A DNA stretch of 12,499 nt, taken from contig DWZY01000169.1 of NCBI GenBank assembly GCA_019117325.1, positions 1 through 12,499 of the forward strand, in the 5' to 3' direction. The notes under the pieces were generated by a model, which searched no databases, was not told the DNA's origin, and worked only from the letters and a program-made list of their open reading frames with translations. The position numbers were made by a program, and so were the translations under genes. Positions 6,404 through 12,499 of the stretch are shown here, one piece after another (within the stretch, counting starts at the first letter, position 1; the number at the start of each line of letters is the position of its first letter). The stretch is from Candidatus Brevibacterium intestinigallinarum. Its GTDB lineage: Bacteria > Actinomycetota > Actinomycetes > Actinomycetales > Brevibacteriaceae.

Positions 6404-7693
6404 ATGTCCTCCCGTCTCATCCCGGCGCCCGTGTTCGACTACGGCGACGCCGACCGCGAGCGCTGGGTCGATGAGCCCCCCAAGAACCCGCGGCGCACGG
6501 AGTTCCAGCGCGATCGCGCCCGCGTGCTCCACTCCTCGGGACTGCGCCGCCTGGGCGCGAAGACACAGGTCGTCTCGCCCGGCAGCGACGACTTCGTCCG
6601 CACGCGCCTGACCCACTCCCTCGAGGTGGCCCAGGTGGGCCGCGAGCTGGCCCGCTACCTGGGGTGCGATCCGGAGATCGTCGACACGGCGTGCCTGAGC
6701 CACGACCTCGGGCACCCGCCGTTCGGACACAACGGCGAGGTCGTCCTCGACGGCCTGGCCGCGGACATCGGCGGGTTCGAGGGGAACGCCCAGACGCTGC
6801 GGCTGCTCACGCGCCTCGAGCCCAAGGTCGTGACCGATGACGGGGGGCCGGCCGGTCTCAACCTCACGCGGGCGACGCTGGACGCGTGCACGAAGTACCC
6901 GTGGCCGCGCAGCAGCGCGCCCGCAGGGCGGGAGGGCGCTCGCGTGCGCAAGTTCGGGGTCTACGAGGACGACCGCGCGGTCTTCGACTTCTGCCGCGAC
7001 GGCCGCACGGACACCCGCCGCTGCCTCGAGGCCCAGATCATGGATCTGGCCGACGACATCTCGTACTCCGTCCACGACGTCGAGGACGCGATCGTCGCCG
7101 GCCACCTGCGGCTCGAGGAGTTCCGCGAGGACGCTCAGCTCGAGCGGCTGCTCGACATCACCCGGCAGTGGTACCTGCCGGACGCCCGCGACGAGGACAT
7201 GATCGCGGCACTGGACCGACTGCGGGCGGCGTCGTACTGGCCGCACGGCACGTACACGGGCTCCCGCGCCGACCAGGCCTCGCTCAAGCACATGACGAGC
7301 CAGCTCATCGGCCGGTTCGCGGCCGCGGCAGAGGCGGCGACGCGCGAGGAGCACGGATGGGGGCCGCTGGGCCGCTACGCCGGCAGCCTCGTCGTGCCGG
7401 ACACCTCGGCCCATGAGATCGCCGTCCTCAAGGGGCTCGCCACCGTCACCGTCATGGTCGCGGACGACCGCCTGCGGCTCCAGGACATCCAGGCGGACGT
7501 GCTGCGGACCGTCGCCGAGCACTTCAGCGAGCACCCCGAGGCCATGGACCCGCTCTTCCGCGCGGACCACGCCGAGGCCGCCTCGGACGCCCAGCGGCTG
7601 CGGGTCGTCATCGACCAGGTCGCCTCGCTGACGGACCACTCCGCGTGGACCCACTACCACCGGCTGCGCGCCGGTGCCGCGGACCTGCTCTGA
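6404..7693 (+). CDS. dgt: Deoxyguanosinetriphosphate triphosphohydrolase-like protein (HD domain)
   Basis: HD-superfamily hydrolase that cuts dNTPs (classically dGTP) into deoxynucleoside and triphosphate, thus helping set the dNTP pool. Metal ligands of the HD domain are visible: H71 in RLTHSLE, H100-D101 in SHDLGHPPFGHNGE, and an aspartate of MDLADDISYS (D217 or D218). The opening RRTEFQRDRARVLHSSGLRRL matches the family. At 429 residues it is of the usual length for actinobacterial Dgt-like proteins. GGGAGG at 6393-6398, 5 nt before the ATG, fixes the start. It follows the dus stop by 1 nt, and its own stop shares one base with the dnaG start. The conserved dgt-dnaG pair is known from mycobacteria. 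Substrate preference beyond dGTP is not readable from sequence. Confidence 0.95.
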   Translation: MSSRLIPAPVFDYGDADRERWVDEPPKNPRRTEFQRDRARVLHSSGLRRLGAKTQVVSPGSDDFVRTRLTHSLEVAQVGRELARYLGCDPEIVDTACLSHDLGHPPFGHNGEVVLDGLAADIGGFEGNAQTLRLLTRLEPKVVTDDGGPAGLNLTRATLDACTKYPWPRSSAPAGREGARVRKFGVYEDDRAVFDFCRDGRTDTRRCLEAQIMDLADDISYSVHDVEDAIVAGHLRLEEFREDAQLERLLDITRQWYLPDARDEDMIAALDRLRAASYWPHGTYTGSRADQASLKHMTSQLIGRFAAAAEAATREEHGWGPLGRYAGSLVVPDTSAHEIAVLKGLATVTVMVADDRLRLQDIQADVLRTVAEHFSEHPEAMDPLFRADHAEAASDAQRLRVVIDQVASLTDHSAWTHYHRLRAGAADLL

Positions 7694-9699
7694 TGGCGGG
7701 ACTCATCAAGCGGGAGGACATCGACGAGGTGCGCTCCCGCGCGCGCCTGGACGACGTCGTGGGCGAGTTCGTCACGCTGCGCGGGGCCGGTGTGGGCTCG
7801 CTCAAGGGACTCTGCCCGTTCCACGACGAGCGGACCCCCTCCTTCCACGTCCGCCCGCAGGTGGGCATGTACCACTGCTTCGGCTGTGGGGAGTCCGGGG
7901 ACGTCTTCACGTTCCTCCAGAAGATGGACGGCGTCACGTTCGTCGAGGCCGTCGAGCGGATGGCCGAGCGCACCGGCGTCCAGCTGCACTACGAGGAGGG
8001 CGCGAAGGGGCCGGACCGCGAGGAGGTGGGCAGGCGTCAGCGGCTCATCGAGATGCACCAGGTCGCGGAGCAGTACTTCCGCGACCAGCTGCAGGAGACG
8101 GAGGCGCAGACGGCCCGGGAGTACCTGACCGACCGCGGCTTCGACCGGGAGGCCGTCGACCGCTTCAGCGTGGGGTATGCGCCCCGCGGCTGGGACAACC
8201 TGCTGCGGACCCTGCGCGGCCGCGGCTTCACGACGGAGGAGATCACGGCCTCGGGCCTCGTCTCGGAGGGCCGGCGCGGCGTCTACGACCGGTTCCGGGG
8301 CCGCATCATGTGGCCGATCCGCGACGTCACGGGCCGAACGATCGGCTTCGGCGCCCGGAAGCTCTACGAGGACGATCAGGGCCCCAAGTACCTCAACACC
8401 CCGGAGACGCCGCTCTACCGGAAGTCGCAGGTGCTCTACGGTCTCGACCTCGCGAAGCGGGAGATCTCGCGATCGAAGCGGGTCGTCATCGTCGAGGGGT
8501 ACACGGACGTCATGGCCGCCCACCTGTCCGGGGTGGGCCAGGCGGTCGCGACGTGCGGCACCGCGTTCGGCGAGGATCACGCGAAGATCGTCAGCCGACT
8601 GCTGGGGGATGAGTCGTCCGGCTCCGGCGAGGTCGTCTTCACCTTCGACGGCGACGAGGCCGGGCAGAAGGCCGCCCTCAAGGCGTTCGAGCTGGAGCAG
8701 CGCTTCGTCGCGCAGACCTTCGTCGCGGTGGAGCCGTCCGGGCGCGATCCCGCGGACCTGCGCCAGGAGGAGGGCGAGGCTGCCGTCCGCGACCTCATCG
8801 AGGCGCGCAGGCCCCTCTTCGAGTTCGCGATCACGCAGGCGATCGCGCGCTTCGACCTCTCGACGGTCGAGGGCCGCGTGGGCGCGATGCGCGCCGCCGC
8901 CCCCGTCGTCGCCTCCATCCGCGACGCGGCGATCCGGCCGGGCTACGAGCGCTTCGTCGCCGGTCAGCTGGGCGTGGGGATCGATGAGGTCGCCGAGGCC
9001 GTCCGCCGGTCCCAGCCCGCGGTGGGCCGGCCGCGGGTCGGGGACCGCAGCAGGCCCGAGCGGCAGCGGGGGAGCGACAGGACCCGGGGTCGCGACGCGC
9101 AGCGGGGCGGTGAGTCGCAGCGGGGCAGCCGGCGGCCGGAGGCGTACGAGTCCGCGACGGCCGGGCGCATCGAGGCGTACGCGGAGGAGTTCGGGGGAGG
9201 CCCTCCCGTCGTCCCGGACTTCGATCCCGTCGCCGTCCGCATCGAGCGGGCAGCACTGCAGGTCGCGCTCCAGCAGCCGCAGTTCGTGAACGCGACGCTC
9301 TTCGACGGGCTCAACGGCGAGGTGTTCACGCACCCGGATCTGCGCCGCGTGCACGTGTGCATGCGGGATGCCGGCGGCATCCGTGCGGGCCTGGCCGATC
9401 CCGCGGTCTGGCCGGAGAAGGTGCTCGAGGCCGCGACGCGCCGCGGTGACGACCGGGTCGCCTCACTCGTGGGCGCGCTGACGGTCGAGCCCATGCCCGC
9501 CCACGATGCCACCGAGGTCGAGCGCTATTCGCGGGGCATCATCGCCCGTCTCTTCGACTCCGACATGGCCCGCATCGCCGCAGAGCTGCACTCGCGCCTC
9601 CAGCGGACGGATCCGACGGACCTGGAGACGAGCTCGGCCCTGCTCAACCAGCTGCAGATCCTCGAGCAGCAGCGGGCGCGGATCCGGCAGCTCATGTGA
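7693..9699 (+). CDS. dnaG: DNA primase
   Basis: Makes the RNA primers for chromosome replication, acting with the DnaB helicase at the fork. The N-terminal CHC2 zinc finger has C41, H44, C62 and C65. The RNA polymerase/TOPRIM core has VEGYTD at 267-272 with E268, and FDGDE with D319 and D321, close to the E265/D309/D311 set of E. coli DnaG. A linker at about residues 435-490 is rich in Arg, Gly, Gln and Ser with three QRG units. A helical C-terminal part follows and probably binds DnaB. The total of 668 residues is normal for actinobacteria. An in-frame ATG at 7645 lies inside dgt and would add 16 atypical residues; the ATG at 7693, overlapping the dgt TGA by one base, gives the standard N-terminus. 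No good Shine-Dalgarno, so coupling to dgt is likely. Confidence 0.97.
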   Translation: MAGLIKREDIDEVRSRARLDDVVGEFVTLRGAGVGSLKGLCPFHDERTPSFHVRPQVGMYHCFGCGESGDVFTFLQKMDGVTFVEAVERMAERTGVQLHYEEGAKGPDREEVGRRQRLIEMHQVAEQYFRDQLQETEAQTAREYLTDRGFDREAVDRFSVGYAPRGWDNLLRTLRGRGFTTEEITASGLVSEGRRGVYDRFRGRIMWPIRDVTGRTIGFGARKLYEDDQGPKYLNTPETPLYRKSQVLYGLDLAKREISRSKRVVIVEGYTDVMAAHLSGVGQAVATCGTAFGEDHAKIVSRLLGDESSGSGEVVFTFDGDEAGQKAALKAFELEQRFVAQTFVAVEPSGRDPADLRQEEGEAAVRDLIEARRPLFEFAITQAIARFDLSTVEGRVGAMRAAAPVVASIRDAAIRPGYERFVAGQLGVGIDEVAEAVRRSQPAVGRPRVGDRSRPERQRGSDRTRGRDAQRGGESQRGSRRPEAYESATAGRIEAYAEEFGGGPPVVPDFDPVAVRIERAALQVALQQPQFVNATLFDGLNGEVFTHPDLRRVHVCMRDAGGIRAGLADPAVWPEKVLEAATRRGDDRVASLVGALTVEPMPAHDATEVERYSRGIIARLFDSDMARIAAELHSRLQRTDPTDLETSSALLNQLQILEQQRARIRQLM

Positions 9700-9708
9700 C
9701 GAAGGTCC

Positions 9709-9755
9709 TGCACTCAGTGCATCTCTGCGCTTGATGCAATATTGCACGCACTGCA
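9709..9755 (+). promoter_or_regulatory. Likely TetR operator: five TGCA half-sites
   Basis: TGCA occurs at 9709, 9718, 9735, 9743 and 9752. The outer pairs form TGCA-N5-TGCA: TGCACTCAGTGCA (9709-9721, a perfect palindrome) and TGCACGCACTGCA (9743-9755), 34 nt apart. The inner pair forms the perfect 12-bp palindrome TGCAATATTGCA (9735-9746). The array covers the -35 box, the spacer and the first bases of the -10 box of the repressor promoter, as expected for a self-repressing TetR regulator. Binding is inferred from position and symmetry. Confidence 0.6.
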
Positions 9756-9759
9756 TAAT
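9731..9759 (+). promoter_or_regulatory. Promoter of the tetR-efflux operon, leaderless
   Basis: TTGATG (-35, 9731-9736) and CATAAT (-10, 9754-9759) are separated by exactly 17 nt. The predicted transcription start, the seventh base after the -10 box, is 9766, the G of the GTG start codon. No Shine-Dalgarno precedes that codon. This is the best-formed promoter in the window and is locally AT-rich compared with its surroundings. Confidence 0.7.
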
Positions 9760-9765
9760 GTGTGT

Positions 9766-10434
9766 GTGACTGACGAACTGACCCCTGCCACCGGCGAGTC
9801 CCTGCGCGACCGCAAGGCGCGCCTGACCCGTGCGGCGATCCACGAGGCCGCGGTGCGGCTGGCCTGCGAGCACGGCCTCGACGCCGCGACCGTCGCGCAG
9901 ATCGCGGAGGCGGCCGGCGTCTCGCCACGGACCTTCTTCAACTACTTCGCCTCGAAGGAGGACGCGGTCATCGGCACCGCTGTCAGCGGTCCCGACCAGC
10001 AGGTCGTCCGCGACATCGTCGCGCAGTCCGACTTCTCCGCCGGCGTGCTGACGGAGATCGCGCGCGTCGTCCGCGAGCTCATGTCGCGCTCGCTGGGCGA
10101 TGACGAGACGGAGAAGCTGCGCAGGACTCTCCTCCTGCGCCACCCCGGCCTGGTCCAGCGCAAGGTCGACGCGAACACGGTGCTGGCCGGCGTGCTCATC
10201 GACGAGCTGGTGCCCGTCCTCGCCCCGCACCTGGCGCAGCTGGACATCCCGCCGGACACTGCGCCGCGCGACGTCGTCCGCATGCTCGTCGTCATCGCGT
10301 TCGCGCCCCTGCGCCACGCCTTCGGCCCGCCGTCCGCGGCCTCGGCCCCGGAGCCCGACGCGCAGGAGATGCACGACCGCTTCGACCGCTCACTCGCACT
10401 CTTCACCTCCGTCCTCGAAGGGACACGTCCATGA
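9766..10434 (+). CDS. TetR/AcrR-family transcriptional repressor
   Basis: A 222-residue one-component regulator. The N-terminal DNA-binding domain is clear: helix-turn-helix at about residues 42-61, with recognition helix SPRTFFNYF (53-61) followed by ASKED, the classic TetR ending. The remaining helical domain should bind a ligand and mediate dimerisation; the ligand is unknown. The start is set by the leaderless promoter just upstream; longer readings from 9742 or 9760 would run through the operator and promoter. The gene ends in ATGA overlap with the DHA2 efflux gene, so it almost surely represses that transporter and itself through the TGCA sites. Such pairs typically respond to a toxic compound that is also pumped out. 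Confidence 0.93.
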   Translation: MTDELTPATGESLRDRKARLTRAAIHEAAVRLACEHGLDAATVAQIAEAAGVSPRTFFNYFASKEDAVIGTAVSGPDQQVVRDIVAQSDFSAGVLTEIARVVRELMSRSLGDDETEKLRRTLLLRHPGLVQRKVDANTVLAGVLIDELVPVLAPHLAQLDIPPDTAPRDVVRMLVVIAFAPLRHAFGPPSAASAPEPDAQEMHDRFDRSLALFTSVLEGTRP

Positions 10435-12050
10435 GAAGCACCACAGCACTCGACTCCTCCGACTCCGCCTCCGGCCCCGATGCCGTCGCACGGCGCGCCG
10501 TCGCAGCCCGCCCCACGACCGGCAGCATCGTCCTCCTCTTCATCGGGCTCATGCTCGCGATGTTCATGTTCTCCCTCAACCAGACGGTGCTCGCCACGGC
10601 GCTGCCGACGATCGTCGGCGAGCTGAACGGCGTCGATCGGATGCTCTGGATCCAGACCGGCTTCATGCTGTCGTCGACGATCCTCATGCCGGCCTACGGA
10701 CGCCTGGGTGACCAGCTGGGCCGGAAGGTCCTCTTCATCATCGCCATCTCCGTCTTCATCGGCGGATCCCTCATCGGCTTCTTCGCGCAGACGATGGACT
10801 GGCTCATCGCCGGCCGCGTCGTCCAGGGCGTGGGCGGCGGCGGGATGATGATCCTGTCCCAGGCGATCATCGCGAGCGTCGTGCCGGCGCGCGAGCGCGG
10901 CAAGTATATGGGCGTCATGGGCTCCGTGTTCGCCGTGTCCTCCGTCGCGGGGCCGCTGATCGGCGGCTGGCTGACGGAGGGGCCGGGCTGGCGGTGGGCC
11001 TTCGTCCTCTCCCTGCCCCTGGGCCTCCTCGCGATCCTCGCGACGGCGCTCTTCTTCCGCGAGGATCCCGCGACCCGCACGGGTGAGCGGTCCGTCGACG
11101 GCTTCGGACTGGCGCTCATCGCGGTCTTCACGACCTCGGTCGTCCTCGTCTCCGCGTGGGGCGGGACCCAGTACGACTGGTCGTCCCCGCAGATCATCGG
11201 CCTCATGATCGCGGGCGTGCTGGCGGCCTGCGCCTTCGTCCTCGTCGAGCTGCGCGTCGAGTCCCCGATCATCCCCATGTGGCTGTTCCGCGATCGCAAC
11301 TTCACCCTCGCCTCGCTCGCGGGCATCACGCTGTCGATCGGCATGTTCGGGGTCATCTCGTACATGCCCACGTACCTGCAGATGACGCACGAGCTCTCGC
11401 CGACCGTCGCGGGCCTCACGATGATCCCCCTCATGGCGACGATGCTCATCGTCGGCACGTCCGCGGGCTTCCTCATCGCCCGCACGGGCCGCTACAAGGG
11501 CTACCCGATCGCGGGCCTGGCGCTGGCGGCACTGGGCCTCGTCCTGCTCTCGACGCTCACGCCGGACACCTCCGTCTGGCAGCTCATGGCCTACCTCGCC
11601 GTGTTCGGCACCGGACTGGGGCTGGCACTCCAGCAGCTCGTGCTGATCGTGCAGAACTCCTTCGCCGTCACGATGGTGGGAACGGCGACCGCGTCCAACA
11701 ACTACTTCCGCCAGGTGGGCGGGACGCTGGGCATGTCCCTCGTGGGCACGCTCTTCACCTCGCGTCTCATGACCAACCTCCAGGAGGGCCTCTCGCACAT
11801 CCCCGGGGCGGCGGACCAGGCGGCGCACACCTCCAGCATCACGCCGGACATCGTCGCCCACCTGCCGGGACCCATCCACGCCGTGGTCGTGGGCGCGTAC
11901 AACGACGCCCTCGTCCCGCTGTTCCTGTGGATCGCACCGCTGGCGGTGGTGGGCTGCCTCATCGCGTGCTTCATCGAGCCCAAGCCGCTCGCCACCTCGA
12001 ACGTGCCCGTCGAGCAGGCGGCCGTCGAGGAGGCCCCGGCCGACGCGTGA
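10431..12050 (+). CDS. MFS multidrug efflux transporter, DHA2 family (EmrB/QacA-like, 14 TM)
   Basis: Proton-driven inner-membrane exporter of 539 residues. A cytoplasmic tail of about 30 residues leads into TM1. Motif A is GRLGDQLGRK at 90-99 (D94, R98), and the antiporter motif C is in AGPLIGG at 173-179. Many further hydrophobic segments agree with 14 TMs, and a long extracellular loop with HIPGAADQ lies before the last TM, as in EmrB/QacA proteins. In TM1 the family usually reads LDQTIVATALP; here the acidic residue is Asn (N50 in SLNQTVLATALP). The ATG overlaps the repressor stop by 4 nt, and AAGGGA lies a short distance upstream, so the two are translated together. The substrate cannot be told; efflux of drugs, dyes or own metabolites is the family role. 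The last residues are acidic and alanine-rich. Confidence 0.93.
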   Translation: MRSTTALDSSDSASGPDAVARRAVAARPTTGSIVLLFIGLMLAMFMFSLNQTVLATALPTIVGELNGVDRMLWIQTGFMLSSTILMPAYGRLGDQLGRKVLFIIAISVFIGGSLIGFFAQTMDWLIAGRVVQGVGGGGMMILSQAIIASVVPARERGKYMGVMGSVFAVSSVAGPLIGGWLTEGPGWRWAFVLSLPLGLLAILATALFFREDPATRTGERSVDGFGLALIAVFTTSVVLVSAWGGTQYDWSSPQIIGLMIAGVLAACAFVLVELRVESPIIPMWLFRDRNFTLASLAGITLSIGMFGVISYMPTYLQMTHELSPTVAGLTMIPLMATMLIVGTSAGFLIARTGRYKGYPIAGLALAALGLVLLSTLTPDTSVWQLMAYLAVFGTGLGLALQQLVLIVQNSFAVTMVGTATASNNYFRQVGGTLGMSLVGTLFTSRLMTNLQEGLSHIPGAADQAAHTSSITPDIVAHLPGPIHAVVVGAYNDALVPLFLWIAPLAVVGCLIACFIEPKPLATSNVPVEQAAVEEAPADA

Positions 12051-12094
12051 CACCGGTGCCCGGAGGGCGAGGAGCGATTTGAGAGGATGAGGAC

Positions 12095-12499
12095 ATGACC
12101 GTGCTGACGATCCTCACCTCGCCCCGCCGGGGCCGTCCCGCTCACTTCGACAGCCTTGACGCCGAGGTCCGGTGGGCCGAGGCGGACACGCTCGCGGACG
12201 CGCTGCCCGGGACCGACGCGCTGCTGCTGTGGGACTTCTTCTCCACCGCGCTCGAGGATGCCCTGCCGGCGGCGGACCGCCTCCGCTGGGTGCACGCGGC
12301 CAGCGCAGGAATCGACACCCTGCGGTTCCCGGGCCTCCTGGCGGCACAGGACGTGACGGTGACGAACGCGCACGGCATCTTCGACCAGGCGATCGCCGAG
12401 TACGTCCTGGGCGTCGTCCTCCAGTTCGCGAAGGACTCCGTGCGCAGCCTCGATCTGCAGCGTGCGCATGTGTGGCAGCGGCGGGAGACGCAGACCGTC
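12095..12499 (+). CDS. D-isomer-specific 2-hydroxyacid dehydrogenase family protein, N-terminal part
   Basis: The first 135 codons match the substrate-binding domain of the D-2-hydroxyacid dehydrogenase family (NAD(P)-dependent oxidoreductases of D-lactate, glyoxylate, phosphoglycerate and similar acids). Seen are LRWVHAASAGIDTL (about 67-80), the substrate-loop signature in which GxD follows an aromatic/hydrophobic strand, then VTVTNAHGIFDQAIAEYVLG (about 88-107), the family's hinge with the conserved AEY. The dinucleotide-binding domain and the catalytic Arg, Glu and His lie beyond the window. The start is supported by AGAGGA 7 nt before the ATG. It lies 44 nt after the efflux gene, so it may be read through from that operon or have its own promoter. 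Exact substrate unknown. Confidence 0.85.
   Translation, partial: MTVLTILTSPRRGRPAHFDSLDAEVRWAEADTLADALPGTDALLLWDFFSTALEDALPAADRLRWVHAASAGIDTLRFPGLLAAQDVTVTNAHGIFDQAIAEYVLGVVLQFAKDSVRSLDLQRAHVWQRRETQTV

Noticed and set aside
4528..6420. 630-codon minus-strand frame opposite dus and part of the permease
   Set aside because: No recognisable domain; the dus catalytic and flavin motifs on the plus strand are decisive.
7654..9354. 566-codon minus-strand frame opposite dnaG
   Set aside because: Antisense shadow; DnaG zinc finger and TOPRIM residues are all on the plus strand.
9942..12053. 703-codon minus-strand frame opposite the repressor and efflux genes
   Set aside because: His/Arg/Asp/Glu-rich repetitive product caused by the codons of a membrane protein read in reverse; no domain.
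12058..12068. Hairpin GCCC-GGA-GGGC after the efflux gene as a terminator
   Set aside because: Only four base pairs and no T-run; not enough to call.
3687..12499. Possible shared lactate pathway between the lactate-type permease and the D-2-hydroxyacid dehydrogenase
   Set aside because: They lie about 7 kb apart on opposite strands with unrelated genes between, and neither substrate is known.
1..12499. CRISPR arrays, tRNA or rRNA genes, insertion sequences, phage or defence genes
   Set aside because: No regularly spaced repeats, no transposase or integrase, and gene content is core and efflux functions throughout.

Overview
The window is a GC-rich, gene-dense stretch of a bacterial chromosome. 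GC-ending codons, frequent GTG starts, and glyS lying near a dus-dgt-dnaG run point to an actinobacterium (Actinomycetota, perhaps Micrococcales; the genus cannot be told from this alone). No tRNA, rRNA, CRISPR array, insertion sequence or phage gene was seen, and no stretch over 300 bases lacks a gene.

Left part (1-2279): a minus-strand pair. A DEAD-box RNA helicase with a C-terminal DbpA-type RNA-binding domain and a basic Gly/Arg tail is followed 9 nt downstream by the start of a MOSC-domain protein that runs off the window edge. A 173-nt divergent intergenic region separates the helicase from glycyl-tRNA synthetase (glyS, plus strand), which has a clear Shine-Dalgarno (SD) sequence. A 14-bp tandem duplication lies over the glyS stop codon. 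A lactate-permease-family transporter faces it convergently on the minus strand.

Middle part (5127-9699): after a short divergent region comes a tightly packed plus-strand housekeeping operon: tRNA-dihydrouridine synthase (dus), dGTPase-like HD phosphohydrolase (dgt) and DNA primase (dnaG). The junctions are 1 nt apart and 1 nt overlapping. The run combines tRNA modification, dNTP pool control and replication priming.

Right part (9700-12499): a TetR-family repressor and a 14-TM DHA2 drug-efflux transporter overlap by ATGA and form a typical self-regulated efflux cassette. The 66 nt before the repressor hold a well-formed promoter whose predicted transcription start coincides with the GTG start codon, so the mRNA is probably leaderless. 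Five TGCA half-sites are embedded in it, a likely operator. The window ends inside a D-2-hydroxyacid dehydrogenase gene.

Most of the content is ordinary core actinobacterial genome; I found no convincing evidence of an undescribed multi-gene system. The most useful observations are small-scale: the leaderless TetR promoter/operator, the hairpin and anti-SD sequence at the helicase/MOSC junction, and the duplicated glyS stop region.
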